Shown: positions 1 through 10,769, counted from the stretch's first letter. The stretch: 64,000 nt of DNA from Limnephilus marmoratus (GCA_917880885.1 OU862907.1:67575072-67639071), one strand, 5' to 3'. A program made the numbers and translations. Notes: generated from the sequence alone by a model not told the origin.

Positions 1-198
1 GGAGAAGTTAAAGGGACTCCTTCAATCACACTCTTCCGATCTGGCCTACCATGCAGTTGGTGGTCAGACGCATCCGCCGCCAAGACCCGGACAAACCTCA
101 CCCTATGAACCAGGGCACCCTTACTAAATCACCAAATGTAACGAACCACTTAGCAGAGGTGTTGGTTATCCAATAAATGGTTCCCAGGGTGGCGGTAC
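1..198 (-). repeat. Dispersed repeat family A, partial copy
   Basis: Reverse-complement match to the repeat seen at 27465, 37853, 39498, 43118, 43585 and 55050. Shared landmarks are the TGAACC(C)GGGCACC stretch, the ACCAACACC/GGTGTTGGTTATCC stretch and the final GGTACCGCC-like end. It is cut by the window start. No ORF is conserved. It is an unclassified non-coding interspersed element. Confidence 0.7.
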
Positions 199-540
199 GT
201 ATAACATTGTTAAACGCATTTTCTACGAACGTTGATTAGTACCTACCTACTTGATCATGATAATTGTCTATGATTTCATGTTTGTCTATGTATAAACCAT
301 AGATGTATATAATATAACTGGATGGATGAGTCGCGTAAATTGGCCGGTCTTCCGGTTTCGACGGCCGCCATATGCAAAATGGGCAAGAGATACGAGAACT
401 CAGGGAACTTCTTAGAGGGAACTCGCAAATTCCAAGTTGTTTGTTACTAAAAAATGTTATTAAACATTTTTCCTTTCTGTTTTTTGTGTTGCATAACGAA
501 TTGTAATAAAGTAAAACTGCGACTTTGTATATTTCGCATA

Positions 541-703
541 AATAAATGTATTACGCACCAAAATATCTAATGATATTATTGTAAGCAAATAAATAGAAAA
601 AAATGAGAGATTTTTTACAATAAATCTGATTGATCAGTTTTGTAAGATTTAAGTAAAATAAAATATTGTAAAATTAAAAACTGAATAAAAAAAAATAATA
701 ATC
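541..703 (+). mobile_element. LINE 3'-end relic related to the 18-27 kb LINE
   Basis: Matches the 3' UTR end of the LINE at about 27115-27281: the GCACCAA start, an AAATAAAT-GAGAGAT block, the hairpin around TGATTGATCAGTTTTGTAAG, and an A-rich tail. Only the 3' terminus is present, as expected for a severely 5'-truncated retrotransposition event. Confidence 0.75.
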
Positions 704-1574
704 TTCCATTCGAAGTAAACTTCAATTATGAAACTTCATTCAGTGCATCACAAGTCTACAGTTGTGCTTTGTTTTATAACTACATATTGTGATAATCGTA
801 CCATTGTCTTAGATCAGTAAGGGGGCATCTACCTACAATCATAGTTCCATGGGGGCATCCATTAATTACGTGAGCAGTTTTTCTGCCAATCTAGACCCCC
901 CCTCCCCCTCGGCGAGATAAATTTGGATTAAATAGTGAGGCAGGCTATGCACAACTAAAAAATACTGTATAACTATACTACTCCTGTGTAACCTTTCTTA
1001 CGCTACTTTCTATTTGTTAATTTTTCTGTACTGATTGATGTAATCTATTTGTAAACTACATTGAGGATGTAATTTTTTTGGTTATATTGTTGTTATTTCA
1101 TTGAATAAAGATTTATGCACCAGAATAAATGTCTGGGTTAAATTTTCCCCCAAAAAAAAAAAAAAAGGAAAAAAAGAAGGAAAAACTAAACCCTTTCACA
1201 CACTTCCCCAAATGATCATCTAGTCAACCCACGCTATGCAATTGCACTATATAAGTATTATAAATACAAAACAATACAAGAACAACATGTCAACCTACTA
1301 GAGACCAAATGGGAATATAATTCACCGACTCCAGATATTTTCATATCAGAGGGTTCGGCTCTGTGGCATTTCTAATTGAACCTATAAATCCTACCGATCC
1401 CTCAATATAAATTATTATTAATATTAATTACAATATTTAGTATGGGAACATCATGTGCCGTTAACTTATAAGCAGTAAATGTATCGACCAACAAAAGGGA
1501 AAAATAACAGTCGTACATAATATAGCGTAGAAACATTTAAAAAAATAACATTTATACATTAAAAAATAAATACG

Positions 1575-1735
1575 ACAAAAAGTTTATACAACTTATACAA
1601 TACATACAAAAAATGTATACAACTTATATACAGTCAAAAATTTTAAACAACTTATATACAGAGAAAGAATTTATACAACTTACATACAGACAAAAATTTT
1701 GTACAACTTATACACAGACAATTTTTTTATACATT
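1575..1735. repeat. 28-bp minisatellite
   Basis: About five degenerate head-to-tail units of roughly 28 bp, each containing ACAACTTATA followed by CAGA/CAGTC and an A-run. The array lies inside the 1.9-kb TIR element. Confidence 0.7.
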
Positions 1736-2328
1736 ATTAAATAAAATAAGTTTATGTAATTTCTGCCTAACGCTTGCATCATTATTATTTACATTTTCTA
1801 GAGAAAATCTTCTTGCTTATGTCTTTAACCCACCACACAATGTGAGATTTTTTTCAAAATGTTAGATTGCATCTTATCACCATTAACAACCAAGAATTTG
1901 AAACATTTTTCAGTGAACTCTACAATCCTGTAGACGATTTCAGAAGTTTCAATTATTTTTCCCCGACTTACAAACTTCGTAAACATTGTATGGTCAGGGA
2001 AAAAATTTGCTTAAAAATTCAAACTTATACTTAAAACTGCTTCAAACTAGACGGCTGCTGGTATAGAAATGGCCTACTGGGCACTTGTTATGTACCATTC
2101 CAAGATGGCGGACGTCGATTTCCGGTGGACCGCTCAAAATTCGCTGAGGCAAAGAGAGTCATCCATCCAGTTATATTATATACATCTATGGTATAAACCT
2201 TAATAAAATATTGTTGACGCATTCTAGAAGTGGGTTGATTCACTCATTTTACGGAATCAATTCCGGACCCATATTCGACTGAGTGGACTCGATTCACTGG
2301 ACTCGCTCCTTTGATTCCGGCGATTCCA

Positions 2329-2545
2329 CCGGACTCACCGAATCAAACTCATTGTGGCGCTCCGCCGGAGTCGTTGAATCGGCCGGAATCAAACTCAGTT
2401 TGGCTCTTGCTGATTCAATGCCAGAGTTGATTCCGCCGGACTCGCCGAACCAAACTCATTGTGGCGCTCCGCCGAAGTCGTTGAATCGGCCGGAACCAAA
2501 CTCAATTTGACTCCTGCTGATTCAATGCCGAGAGTTGATTCAGCT
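2329..2545 (+). repeat. Two tandem 107-bp units
   Basis: A unit starting GGACTC(A/G)CCGAA at 2331 recurs at 2438, with shared TTGTGGCGCTCCGCCG and TTGAATCGGCCGGAA blocks. An open frame here (2283-2510) only reflects the repeat and is not a gene. Confidence 0.75.
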
Positions 2546-2756
2546 GAACTCGCCGTACTCGGTGGAATCGTGGAACGTTACGGAGTTAAGGAATCATGTG
2601 TTTAAGTAGCCGGACGTGTGTACATTAACATGCTATTGTTTATTGCGAGCGAGAAGTTTTATCTTTATATAGCTAATAATAATGTATTTGACATGAGTGA
2701 TATCTTTGTCGGCTTTATGAGAACCGTGTAAGATATTTACGATAAATTTGAAACTT

Positions 2757-3243
2757 ACGAACAGTGGAGTCCTTGTATAGCAGTGAGCCATGGAACCGGC
2801 AGAGGAAGGATGAAAGTAAACTGAATGCTGTTGAAATGAGATCCCTGAGGCGTATATGTGGTGAAACTATGTATGATCGTGAGAGAAATGTGGAGATCCG
2901 CAAATAATGTAAGGCTGATGTAAGCATAATGAGTAAGATTAAGAAGGGGACCCTCAGATGGTTTGGGCAAGTAGAGCGAATGAACGAAGAAAGTAGTGTA
3001 AGGAGAATATATGGCAAAATGTGAATGGTGGAAGATGTTGGAGACGCCCGGGGAAGACATGGCATTCCAAGTGAATCAGATACTTGAGTCGGGCCATGTC
3101 AAAAGTCAGAATAAAAGAAGAGTATGTTTGAGACGATGTATGAATGTGAACGAGGCAAGGAGTGTGTGCCAAGATCGAGTTGTTTGGCGGTCATTCCTCT
3201 CAGGAATGAGAAGAACCCCTGCGGAGAAACGGCGTGATGGTTA
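2757..3243 (+). pseudogene. Decayed LINE reverse-transcriptase C-terminus
   Basis: Conceptual translation from about 2795 gives the pattern SKLNAVEMRSLRRICG, then RERNVEIRK, stop, then MSKIKKGTLRWFGQVERM. That series is typical of the C-terminal region of insect LINE ORF2 proteins. Downstream, 3045-3243 encodes NVNEARSVCQDRVVWRSF-like sequence. Stops and frame breaks show it is dead. The 3' half recurs at 17965, 44520 and 60690. Confidence 0.7.
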
Positions 3244-3827
3244 GTTAGATATTTTACGTTCTTCATAAAACTAGTAATTCACCAGAGTATCACCGGCGCG
3301 AACTTGCGGGAAGGCAAATTTGCTCCGTGATGACCGACAAAAGGTAAAAAGCAGTGCTCCTTGCTATCTTTTGACTAAGATATAATGCTATTTCTTTTCG
3401 AAAAATGTTTTCACGCTGTCATCGCGCCCCGCTAGAGCAATACAACGCCGCCCCGCTTGCGCCACACACCTCATCCCGTGAATGAGTCCTGTATTCTCAC
3501 TCTGTCACTCGTTCCCGAGTGATAGAGTGACAAATCCCCGCCCGGCCTGCGCCGCGCACCTCCTCCCGTAAATGATTCCTGCCACCCGGCCCGCGTCGCA
3601 CACCTCCTTCCGCGTCAACCTCGCCCGAGTGCGAGCGACTCCGGAACTGATTCATAACATTTTGCGGACTCGGAACGAATCAAACGCATTCGGACTCGGA
3701 ATCTTTGGATTCGTTCCGGCCGGAACGACACACTTCTAACGCATTCGCATTCATTCTTTCTTCGCTGCCAATCGTTCACAAACGTTTCACCCTGTTTCCA
3801 AACTCTAATTCTACATAATATTCCTTA

Positions 3828-5021
3828 TAGCCCATTCACACCATTCATTTATCGTTCATTTCGTGATTTCATTCCGCCTCTTTCCCTCGAAATGAACCGT
3901 GTGAACACGAAAGTGAATAGAGACAGTTCCGAATGAAGCATTCCAACAATGTTGGAATGCTTCCTTCGGCACTGTTCACTCGCAACCGAAATTTAACATC
4001 ACGTGACGCGAATGATGTGTGTGAACACTCAAGTGAACAGTCTTTCACTCGCAAATCAGTCGGCCGAAATGTTCTGGCGTGAGGACGAGTAGCCGGAGCG
4101 GCTTAAACGTCAAAATGCTCCTTTTAGTTCGCTTTTCGAAATAACTCCTACACGTCTCATAGAAATCGTTGTTTCTCCCTTACTATCATAGTGAAAAATA
4201 TGATCTAAACGGTATTGGAAAGAGAAAATAATGTTCTATATATTCAATATAACAATTAACCACAAAAGAATACGAATGTTCACTTCTATGGAACCAAAGT
4301 TTCTGATCGAATTTGAAAAAAAAATTATGAAACATTGTGAATTTTTTATGAATTATTTTTATATGAAACGACAAAAAAGTGAGGTGACAGAAACGTTTAT
4401 AATTTATTTGTCTAACAAAATAAATGCGTGTTTTTATATTTTTTTTGTTACCAGTAATTTTAGTTAGAATAAAAGCAAGTAGAGCCATTTTTTAAACTTT
4501 TAAAAGTTTACATTAAAAATTATTCTATTTAAAAAATTACGTGGTTATTTCTAATAATAAATTTTGGAAGCATATTTCATCACCTTTCCAAAACAGTTTT
4601 TAGTTTTTGGATACGTTAATAAATATTCCATTTATATGGATTTTATTGCAAGCCGAGGCCTATTTTGGAATAAAAATATTTTCATGGTGCAAAAATAGTG
4701 GTAGATATCAGTTTTCAGGTTATTATTTAACCATATGTTCATTTTATGGTGCTGAAATTTATTTACTGTTTACAAGAATCGTCAATTTCTCGTAATTTAG
4801 TTCGACGTTATCGGAAATGTCAATTGAAATCGTAAATATTCCCGAACTTAGCCGTCAGCGCCGGACGAATTCCAATGCGGCCGCGACTACTCTCGACGAC
4901 TTCGCAGCGAGAATGTCGAGTGAACTCTTCCTTCGAAGGAACCGTGTGAACACTCGGTGAAACGAGAATGGAACATTTCATCGAGTAAACCTTCATCCGA
5001 GTGAATGGTGTGAATGGGCTA
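3828..5021. mobile_element. PIF/Harbinger-like MITE, tandem copy 1
   Basis: Perfect 20-bp terminal inverted repeats TAGCCCATTCACACCATTCA. The left flank TTA (3825-3827) and right flank TTA (5022-5024) fit a 3-bp TTA target duplication. Length is 1194 bp with no transposase. Inside is a perfect hairpin (GAAGCATTCCAAC, 3-base loop, inverse) near 3934-3962. It is followed after TTAC by a second copy with no difference that I noticed. Confidence 0.85.
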
Positions 5022-5025
5022 TTAC

Positions 5026-6219
5026 TAGCCCATTCACACCATTCATTTATCGTTCATTTCGTGATTTCATTCCGCCTCTTTCCCTCGAAATGAACCGTGT
5101 GAACACGAAAGTGAATAGAGACAGTTCCGAATGAAGCATTCCAACAATGTTGGAATGCTTCCTTCGGCACTGTTCACTCGCAACCGAAATTTAACATCAC
5201 GTGACGCGAATGATGTGTGTGAACACTCAAGTGAACAGTCTTTCACTCGCAAATCAGTCGGCCGAAATGTTCTGGCGTGAGGACGAGTAGCCGGAGCGGC
5301 TTAAACGTCAAAATGCTCCTTTTAGTTCGCTTTTCGAAATAACTCCTACACGTCTCATAGAAATCGTTGTTTCTCCCTTACTATCATAGTGAAAAATATG
5401 ATCTAAACGGTATTGGAAAGAGAAAATAATGTTCTATATATTCAATATAACAATTAACCACAAAAGAATACGAATGTTCACTTCTATGGAACCAAAGTTT
5501 CTGATCGAATTTGAAAAAAAAATTATGAAACATTGTGAATTTTTTATGAATTATTTTTATATGAAACGACAAAAAAGTGAGGTGACAGAAACGTTTATAA
5601 TTTATTTGTCTAACAAAATAAATGCGTGTTTTTATATTTTTTTTGTTACCAGTAATTTTAGTTAGAATAAAAGCAAGTAGAGCCATTTTTTAAACTTTTA
5701 AAAGTTTACATTAAAAATTATTCTATTTAAAAAATTACGTGGTTATTTCTAATAATAAATTTTGGAAGCATATTTCATCACCTTTCCAAAACAGTTTTTA
5801 GTTTTTGGATACGTTAATAAATATTCCATTTATATGGATTTTATTGCAAGCCGAGGCCTATTTTGGAATAAAAATATTTTCATGGTGCAAAAATAGTGGT
5901 AGATATCAGTTTTCAGGTTATTATTTAACCATATGTTCATTTTATGGTGCTGAAATTTATTTACTGTTTACAAGAATCGTCAATTTCTCGTAATTTAGTT
6001 CGACGTTATCGGAAATGTCAATTGAAATCGTAAATATTCCCGAACTTAGCCGTCAGCGCCGGACGAATTCCAATGCGGCCGCGACTACTCTCGACGACTT
6101 CGCAGCGAGAATGTCGAGTGAACTCTTCCTTCGAAGGAACCGTGTGAACACTCGGTGAAACGAGAATGGAACATTTCATCGAGTAAACCTTCATCCGAGT
6201 GAATGGTGTGAATGGGCTA
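5026..6219. mobile_element. PIF/Harbinger-like MITE, tandem copy 2
   Basis: Same length (1194 bp), same termini and apparently identical sequence to 3828-5021, in the same orientation and 1198 bp further on. It is flanked by TTAC on both sides (5022-5025, 6220-6223). The short frames inside (for example 5067-5252, 5384-5686) are duplicated with it and look non-coding. Confidence 0.85.
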
Positions 6220-6223
6220 TTAC

Positions 6224-7795
6224 CCGCAGTTAATTTAATGTATCATCTCATTCTCGTTATAATTATGTTCTAATGCTGAAATTTTTTATCAGAGTATGAA
6301 TCGCGGTATTCATTTTTGTACCGGCTGTTGTTTCAAATCACACTGAGCGACCATTGCCTCGACTTCATAGCGTTCAAATGGGAAACGGCGCTGTATCTGA
6401 CCTTGCACCCACCCGTACACCTAAGTTATACGTTTTGTTTGAGAACGTTCCAGCTGTCAATAAGTTGACGTCTATCCAATTTTAGGTTAGTATTACGGAA
6501 GCATTGATTAAAATAGTTCGTAAATATGCAGTTAGTCCACCTCACTGATAATACGGAACGTTCGTGTTGTCGAAGTTTGATGCACGGAAAATACGGAATG
6601 TTCCTTTTTTAACTAATAGATAATCAAATATGACATTTGTCGGAAGTACCAATCTTAAAAATAAATTCTGTAAAATAAACTCGCATTTCATCTTAATTTT
6701 AAAAAACATCACAGGTTTTGAATGGTTTGTTTGGCAAAGCAGGGTTTGTCTAGCGGGTTTGTGTAATTATTTTAATACATTTCTTTCAATGTTCTACTGT
6801 TATAAATACAGGTACAAACTTGTCAATGATGCGTTCACTTTGTTTTACGCAAAAATATTTTTTCTATGATTGGCAGCATGGATGAAATGTCTATGAAATG
6901 TTAAAATAAAAACGATGAATTAACATGGCGTTGCCGCGCGAGTGAATTAAAATGTTAAATGCATATTATTTGCATGTTTTTGGTCTCCCCCGACATAAAT
7001 ACTCACTTTTCGTAATAATAAAGCTAAATCTAACTGTTTCGATAAAAAGCAGTTTAATGTATAAATAATAAATAGTTATATTATAAAAATTTGGATTACC
7101 GATATTTTGATAAAAGTAATACTTACTGGTTTATATAGAGTGACCCGTCGATTCTCTCAACCGTTTTCAAATATCTTAACTTCAAGGTCACAATTATAAG
7201 GTCAAATATATGTCATGCATACTACTTCATTGTTTCGACAAATATTCCAACCGAAAGAAAATATTCAAAGCTCATACATAAATTCGCTTCTACTCTTGCC
7301 GACAGAATAGCACTTAATCCTAAAAATGGGAACACCTCAGCACAGGTTCGCCTAGTGAGGTGTTAAAAAAACACTACTTATAACCAATTCAATATAGTAA
7401 TGGATCATTAACATTTTTCTTATTGAAGTAAAACTTCTTTACGCGCGCTCGACTTGGGGGATAAGCTGGTGAATGCGTTACGAAAAGTGTGATGCCAACG
7501 GTAATCGACGCGAACGGTGATCGATGGCGAGGCGAACGGTCGGGCCTTTACGCACGCTTGACTTGGGGAGCGATAAGGATAAGGATGGTCACCACAAGGT
7601 CGTAGGTCACCCCAAGGTCGTAGGTCACCCCAATGTCATATGTCTCCCCAATGTCAATGTCATATGTTCTTTTAAAAGTTAATTAATTAAAAATTATTAT
7701 TTATGTACTTAAACCAATGTAATAATCTGTTATGTGTATGTTTGAGTATAGAAATAAATAAATTAGAGTTTCGTTCTAACAATGTTTTATTTCAG
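6224..7795. other. No recognisable gene; region upstream of the zinc-finger gene
   Basis: AT-rich non-coding DNA. A hairpin AACACCTCA...TGAGGTGTT lies at about 7329-7366, and three imperfect 18-20-bp repeats built on AGGTCGTAGGTCACCCC lie at 7583-7670. A moderately GC-rich patch at 6340-6470 could hold a promoter or 5' exon, but nothing shows it. Confidence 0.5.
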
Positions 7796-7846
7796 GTGTG
7801 TTTTTTTGGGCTTGAACCAATTACCAAACGCTACCACAGCACTGCC

Positions 7847-8000
7847 ATGGATCTACTAAATCCAGAGACTGTTTCCATCAAGAAGGAACCCGGACCCCAG
7901 GAATTAGGCGGTGGTGAAATGCCGTATACAAGTACAGATTTCAAACTCCCAGTTGTAAAGAAGGAATGTTTGCAGTATGCGGAGAGTTCTTGGACAGTTA
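7847..8000 (+). CDS. Zinc-finger gene, coding exon 1
   Basis: The exon begins after the acceptor TTTATTTCAG at 7795. ATG is at 7847. The donor GTAAGT starts at 8001, leaving the first base of a Ser codon. It encodes 51 residues with IKKE at 11-14 and VKKE at 37-40. Reading through the donor would add about 50 unrelated residues to 8149 and loses similarity, so splicing is preferred. Confidence 0.82.
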
Positions 8001-9947
8001 GTAAGTTGCATGGCATGTGTAAAAAATGTAGGATGTTAAAATCTGGTGTTCAGAATCCATGTCCGTTTTTAAATGTTGCGCAGACAGGGCGACATAATAT
8101 GCTTGATCTCAACGTCTTCTTTCGCCGTGCAAGCTATTTTGGAATTTAACTTTAAAATGTGTTGCTCAAGTTTACAGCTCATCTTGGAATATGAAATTAT
8201 TGAATTGACTTTAAACAACAACAGTCCGCTTGGGCCATTTTTTTTTAATTAACCTTAAAGTCTCGTATCCAAAATCCCGCATCTTGTTAATTTTTTTATT
8301 TTTTACATGAATACCGCACAAGAGTCTCAACTGCTCCCGTCTGGAGCCAGTGGGACTATGGCATCCCCAATTGAGGTATGTTGTGAGGCTGAAGGCAGTG
8401 GGGAGGGGAAGGAGATAGGGAAGAGGAAAGTGGGGAAGTACCTGGCTATTCAGATCTGGTCACTAAACACGGCAAAAGCCGTTTTTCAAGCAACGTTTCA
8501 ATTCTGAATGGTGGTCTTACACCAGGGCGATACTGAGAGTATCTTCCACTCTGGAACATGACGCAAATATACTATATATTATTTTAAATTAATAAATTGT
8601 GAAATAACATAAATTCATCAAATAAAATTTATTTGCCACGCCGGGATTCGATCCCGCGACTTTCGGAGTGCTAGTCAAGCTCTCGTGCGGTATTCATGTA
8701 AAAAAAAATTAAAAAAAGGCGCTTTATACCACTAAACTAAAGGGGAATTGCGTGAGACCTTGGATTGATCGTATTATATTGGAACCGAGTACCCGTGAAT
8801 AAAATAAATATTTTATATCTCATTCTCTGAGATAGATCAGGATAAATCTTAAAGATGTGCGTGTGTTTGTATGTTTTTAGTGTCGCTCGTTTCCGTTTCA
8901 TCGAGTTTCAAATCACAACAGTTTTAAAGAAGTTTCCGCTTCAAAAATACGTTTCATTGTGGTACTCTCAGAGAGGGACGATCGTAATTTGTTCTTATGG
9001 GGATATAAATTATAAATGTACGTATTGTTGTTGTGTTTTTACAGGTAACATTAAATTGGAGACTATTCCCGTCAAGGTAGAAACACGATCCCAAGAAGAT
9101 GAAGGAGATATTCCTTATGTGGAAATTGACATAGACCTGCCGGACGTTAAAAAGGAATGCCTGGAAAGAAATACCCTGACAGCAGGTAAAACAGATTTTC
9201 TTAGATAGTTTTAACAATTCGTTCTATCATAATTTTTCGTTTTTTTATGAATTAACTGCGCTTGCACTTATTTATCCGTAATCTTTTTCTGACTTATTGA
9301 CAGATCCGAAGCCACAGCCTTTGGAAAAACGTTTGCCTTGTCCCCATTGTAACTACTCCTGCAATCACAAGTCAAAGTTAGAAGTACACTTGCGCACCCA
9401 TACTGGAGAAAAACCCTTTTCATGTTCCGACTGTAACTATGTGTGCTCTAGAAAGGGACATTTAAAGATACACATGCGAATTCACAGCGGAGAAAAACTT
9501 TTTTCATGCTCCGAATGTAAATATTCATGTTATCGACCGGGAGATTTGAAGATACATATGAGGACTCACAGTGGAGAGAAACCTTTTTCGTGTTCTGAAT
9601 GTGACTATTTATGTTCTCGAAAGGAACATTTGACGAGACACATGCTGACTCACAGCGGAGAAAAATATTTTTCTTGTACCGACTGCAACTATTCGTGTTC
9701 TCAAATGGGAAATTTGAAAAATCACATGCTGACTCACAGTGGAGAAAAACGATTTTCGTGTTCCTACTGCAATTATTCGTGTTATCAAAAGAGAGATTTG
9801 ACGAGACACATGTGGACTCACTCTGGAGTAAAACCTTTTTCATGTTCCGTCTGCAGCTATTCATGTTCTCGAAAAGGACAATTGACGAGACACATGATAT
9901 CTCACAGTGCAGAAAAATTTTATCCTTCGCATAACTCGCGCCGCTAG
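7847..9947 (+). CDS. C2H2 zinc-finger protein, seven fingers (three coding exons)
   Basis: Probable nuclear DNA-binding regulator; target unknown. Joining 7847-8000, 9045-9185 and 9304-9947 at GT-AG sites gives 312 aa with no internal stop. Residues 6-43 and 56-92 are two related modules (each has ET, an IKKE/VKVE block, a PY block and LPxVKKECL). Fingers begin at Cys 111, 139, 167, 195, 223, 251 and 279, exactly 28 residues apart, each C-x2-C-x12-H-x3-H with TGEKP/SGEKP-type linkers. All seven have an extra Cys four residues after the second zinc Cys. The VKKE/IKKE sites fit the SUMO consensus. The start is the first ATG after a splice acceptor at 7795, so an upstream non-coding exon is likely. 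Intron 1 holds a SINE. It resembles zinc-finger families expanded in insects; I recognise no orthologue. Confidence 0.85.
8300..8735 (-). mobile_element. tRNA-derived SINE with fold-back ends (intron 1)
   Basis: Reverse-oriented SINE: A-rich tail at left, body similar to the copies at 15092 and 19181, and at right a head with a B-box-like GGGATTCGATCCC (read here on the plus strand). Beyond the head lies an inverted copy of the SINE 3' end (CTCGTGCGGTATTCATGTAAA), so the unit is bounded by inverted tails. Confidence 0.75.
9045..9185 (+). CDS. Zinc-finger gene, coding exon 2 (duplicated module)
   Basis: Acceptor TTTTTACAG ends at 9044 and donor GTAAAA starts at 9186. The exon is 141 nt, entering and leaving after codon position 1, so it can be skipped or duplicated without a frame change. 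The 46-residue product repeats the module of exon 1 (ETIPVKVE, IPY, LPDVKKECLE). Confidence 0.82.
9304..9947 (+). CDS. Zinc-finger gene, coding exon 3 (all seven fingers)
   Basis: Acceptor TTGACAG ends at 9303; the stop TAG closes at 9947. The exon carries a short linker and the complete C2H2 array, followed by a 13-residue tail ending in NSRR. All zinc ligands are intact. Confidence 0.88.
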
Positions 9948-10110
9948 TGTTATCTCAATGAATGGAAAATTTCTTAAAACACATTTGGAAGAAAAAATCT
10001 GACGCAGTCGAAGGATTTGAAATCCATTGAAATGAGAGACCACCAACGGTCGAAAGGAGAACACGAGCTGCAGGCGGCACTGCTATCCTAACCCGTAACG
10101 GTCTCTTGAC

Positions 10111-10116
10111 AATAAA
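10111..10116 (+). promoter_or_regulatory. Polyadenylation signal of the zinc-finger gene
   Basis: AATAAA 164 nt after the stop codon. 9948-10130 is read as 3' UTR. Confidence 0.5.
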
Positions 10117-10133
10117 ACTACCAACCTTCTTAA

Positions 10134-10275
10134 TTTGGTAAGCAGCAGGTGTGGGTAACGCCACCCTGAAAATCTTGAATGGCCAACATCTCTGCCACAG
10201 TTTACCACAAGTGGGATGCTACGGTTGGTGACTTAGCTAGGGTGCACGGATTGATAGGACAAGGTTTGTCTACTA
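10134..10275 (+). repeat. Diverged family A copy
   Basis: Keeps the order GGGTAACGCCACCCTG, GCCAACATCTCTGCCA, GGTGACTTAGCTAGGGTGCACGG and GGTTTGTCTA, matching the family A landmarks at 39498-39640. Confidence 0.6.
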
Positions 10276-10499
10276 CTAGAACAGCACAAAGACAATTCAT
10301 CTACTTAGTTTTTTGAATCTTCAACCTTCTCCCTGACAACCTAAATACCGAATCCTGACTCCTTACGTTCAAAAACATAAAATAACGCTATGGATCTTTA
10401 CAACTGCAATACATTTCAATCACAATACCTATACGTTTTACACTCTATCCGCCTAATCTACCTTCATGTATTTCCCACAATCACTATATAATTTTCCTA

Positions 10500-10745
10500 A
10501 TTTAAATACTATGTAAAATATTTATAACTAAATCTAAATTTTTATTTTTAACTTTATGAGTAAAATCTCAAATCATAATATTTAATTAAATGAAGACAAT
10601 ATTAGCGAAACTCTATCGAAAATCTGGAGACAGAAAAATCAAATAAAGATATTGGCTCCACTGGGACTCGAACCCTACCAACTGAGCTACGGAACCCATA
10701 TCCAATTCGGTCACTTTTAACTGAATCATACGTCGACCAAGAACT
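10500..10745 (-). mobile_element. tRNA-like SINE with deleted anticodon arm
   Basis: The minus strand reads GGTTCCGTAGCTCAGTTGGT, then directly GGGTTCGAGTCCC...GGAGCC: A box and B box are present, but the roughly 30 nt holding the anticodon arm are missing relative to 17041-17112. The body after the tRNA part matches 16819-16905 (TTTCGCTAATATTGTCTTCA and the TTAATTAAATATTAT block). Confidence 0.7.
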
Positions 10746-10769
10746 ACCAACATCAATGCTCAATTAAAA

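Larger units (their letters stand above)
298..2190. mobile_element. Non-autonomous DNA transposon, 1.9 kb, 8-bp target duplication
   Basis: The ends are inverted repeats beginning CATAGATGTATATAATATAA. They match perfectly over 32 bp and then imperfectly through a CCGG...GACG.CCGCCAT block for about 90 bp. The element is flanked by an exact 8-bp direct repeat GTATAAAC (290-297 and 2191-2198). No transposase reading frame is visible inside. The 8-bp duplication and CA-starting ends suggest the P or hAT superfamily; I cannot choose between them. A LINE 3' end and a 28-bp minisatellite lie inside. Confidence 0.88.
2225..3738. mobile_element. hAT-like non-autonomous element with 8-bp target duplication
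   Basis: Termini are TAGAAGTGGGTTGATTC and the inverted TAGAAGTGTGTCGTTCC (13 of 17 positions match). They are flanked by the direct repeat ACGCATTC at 2217-2224 and 3739-3746. Subterminal regions are rich in GATTC/GGACTCG. No hAT transposase is present; the interior holds tandem repeats and LINE debris. Confidence 0.75.

Noticed and set aside
3011..3244. Small protein-coding gene
   Set aside because: The frame lies in a LINE C-terminal relic repeated elsewhere, with no intact start region.
4186..4488. Open frames in the 1.19-kb elements
   Set aside because: Duplicated only because the element is duplicated; low-complexity, no motif, overlapping frames on both strands.
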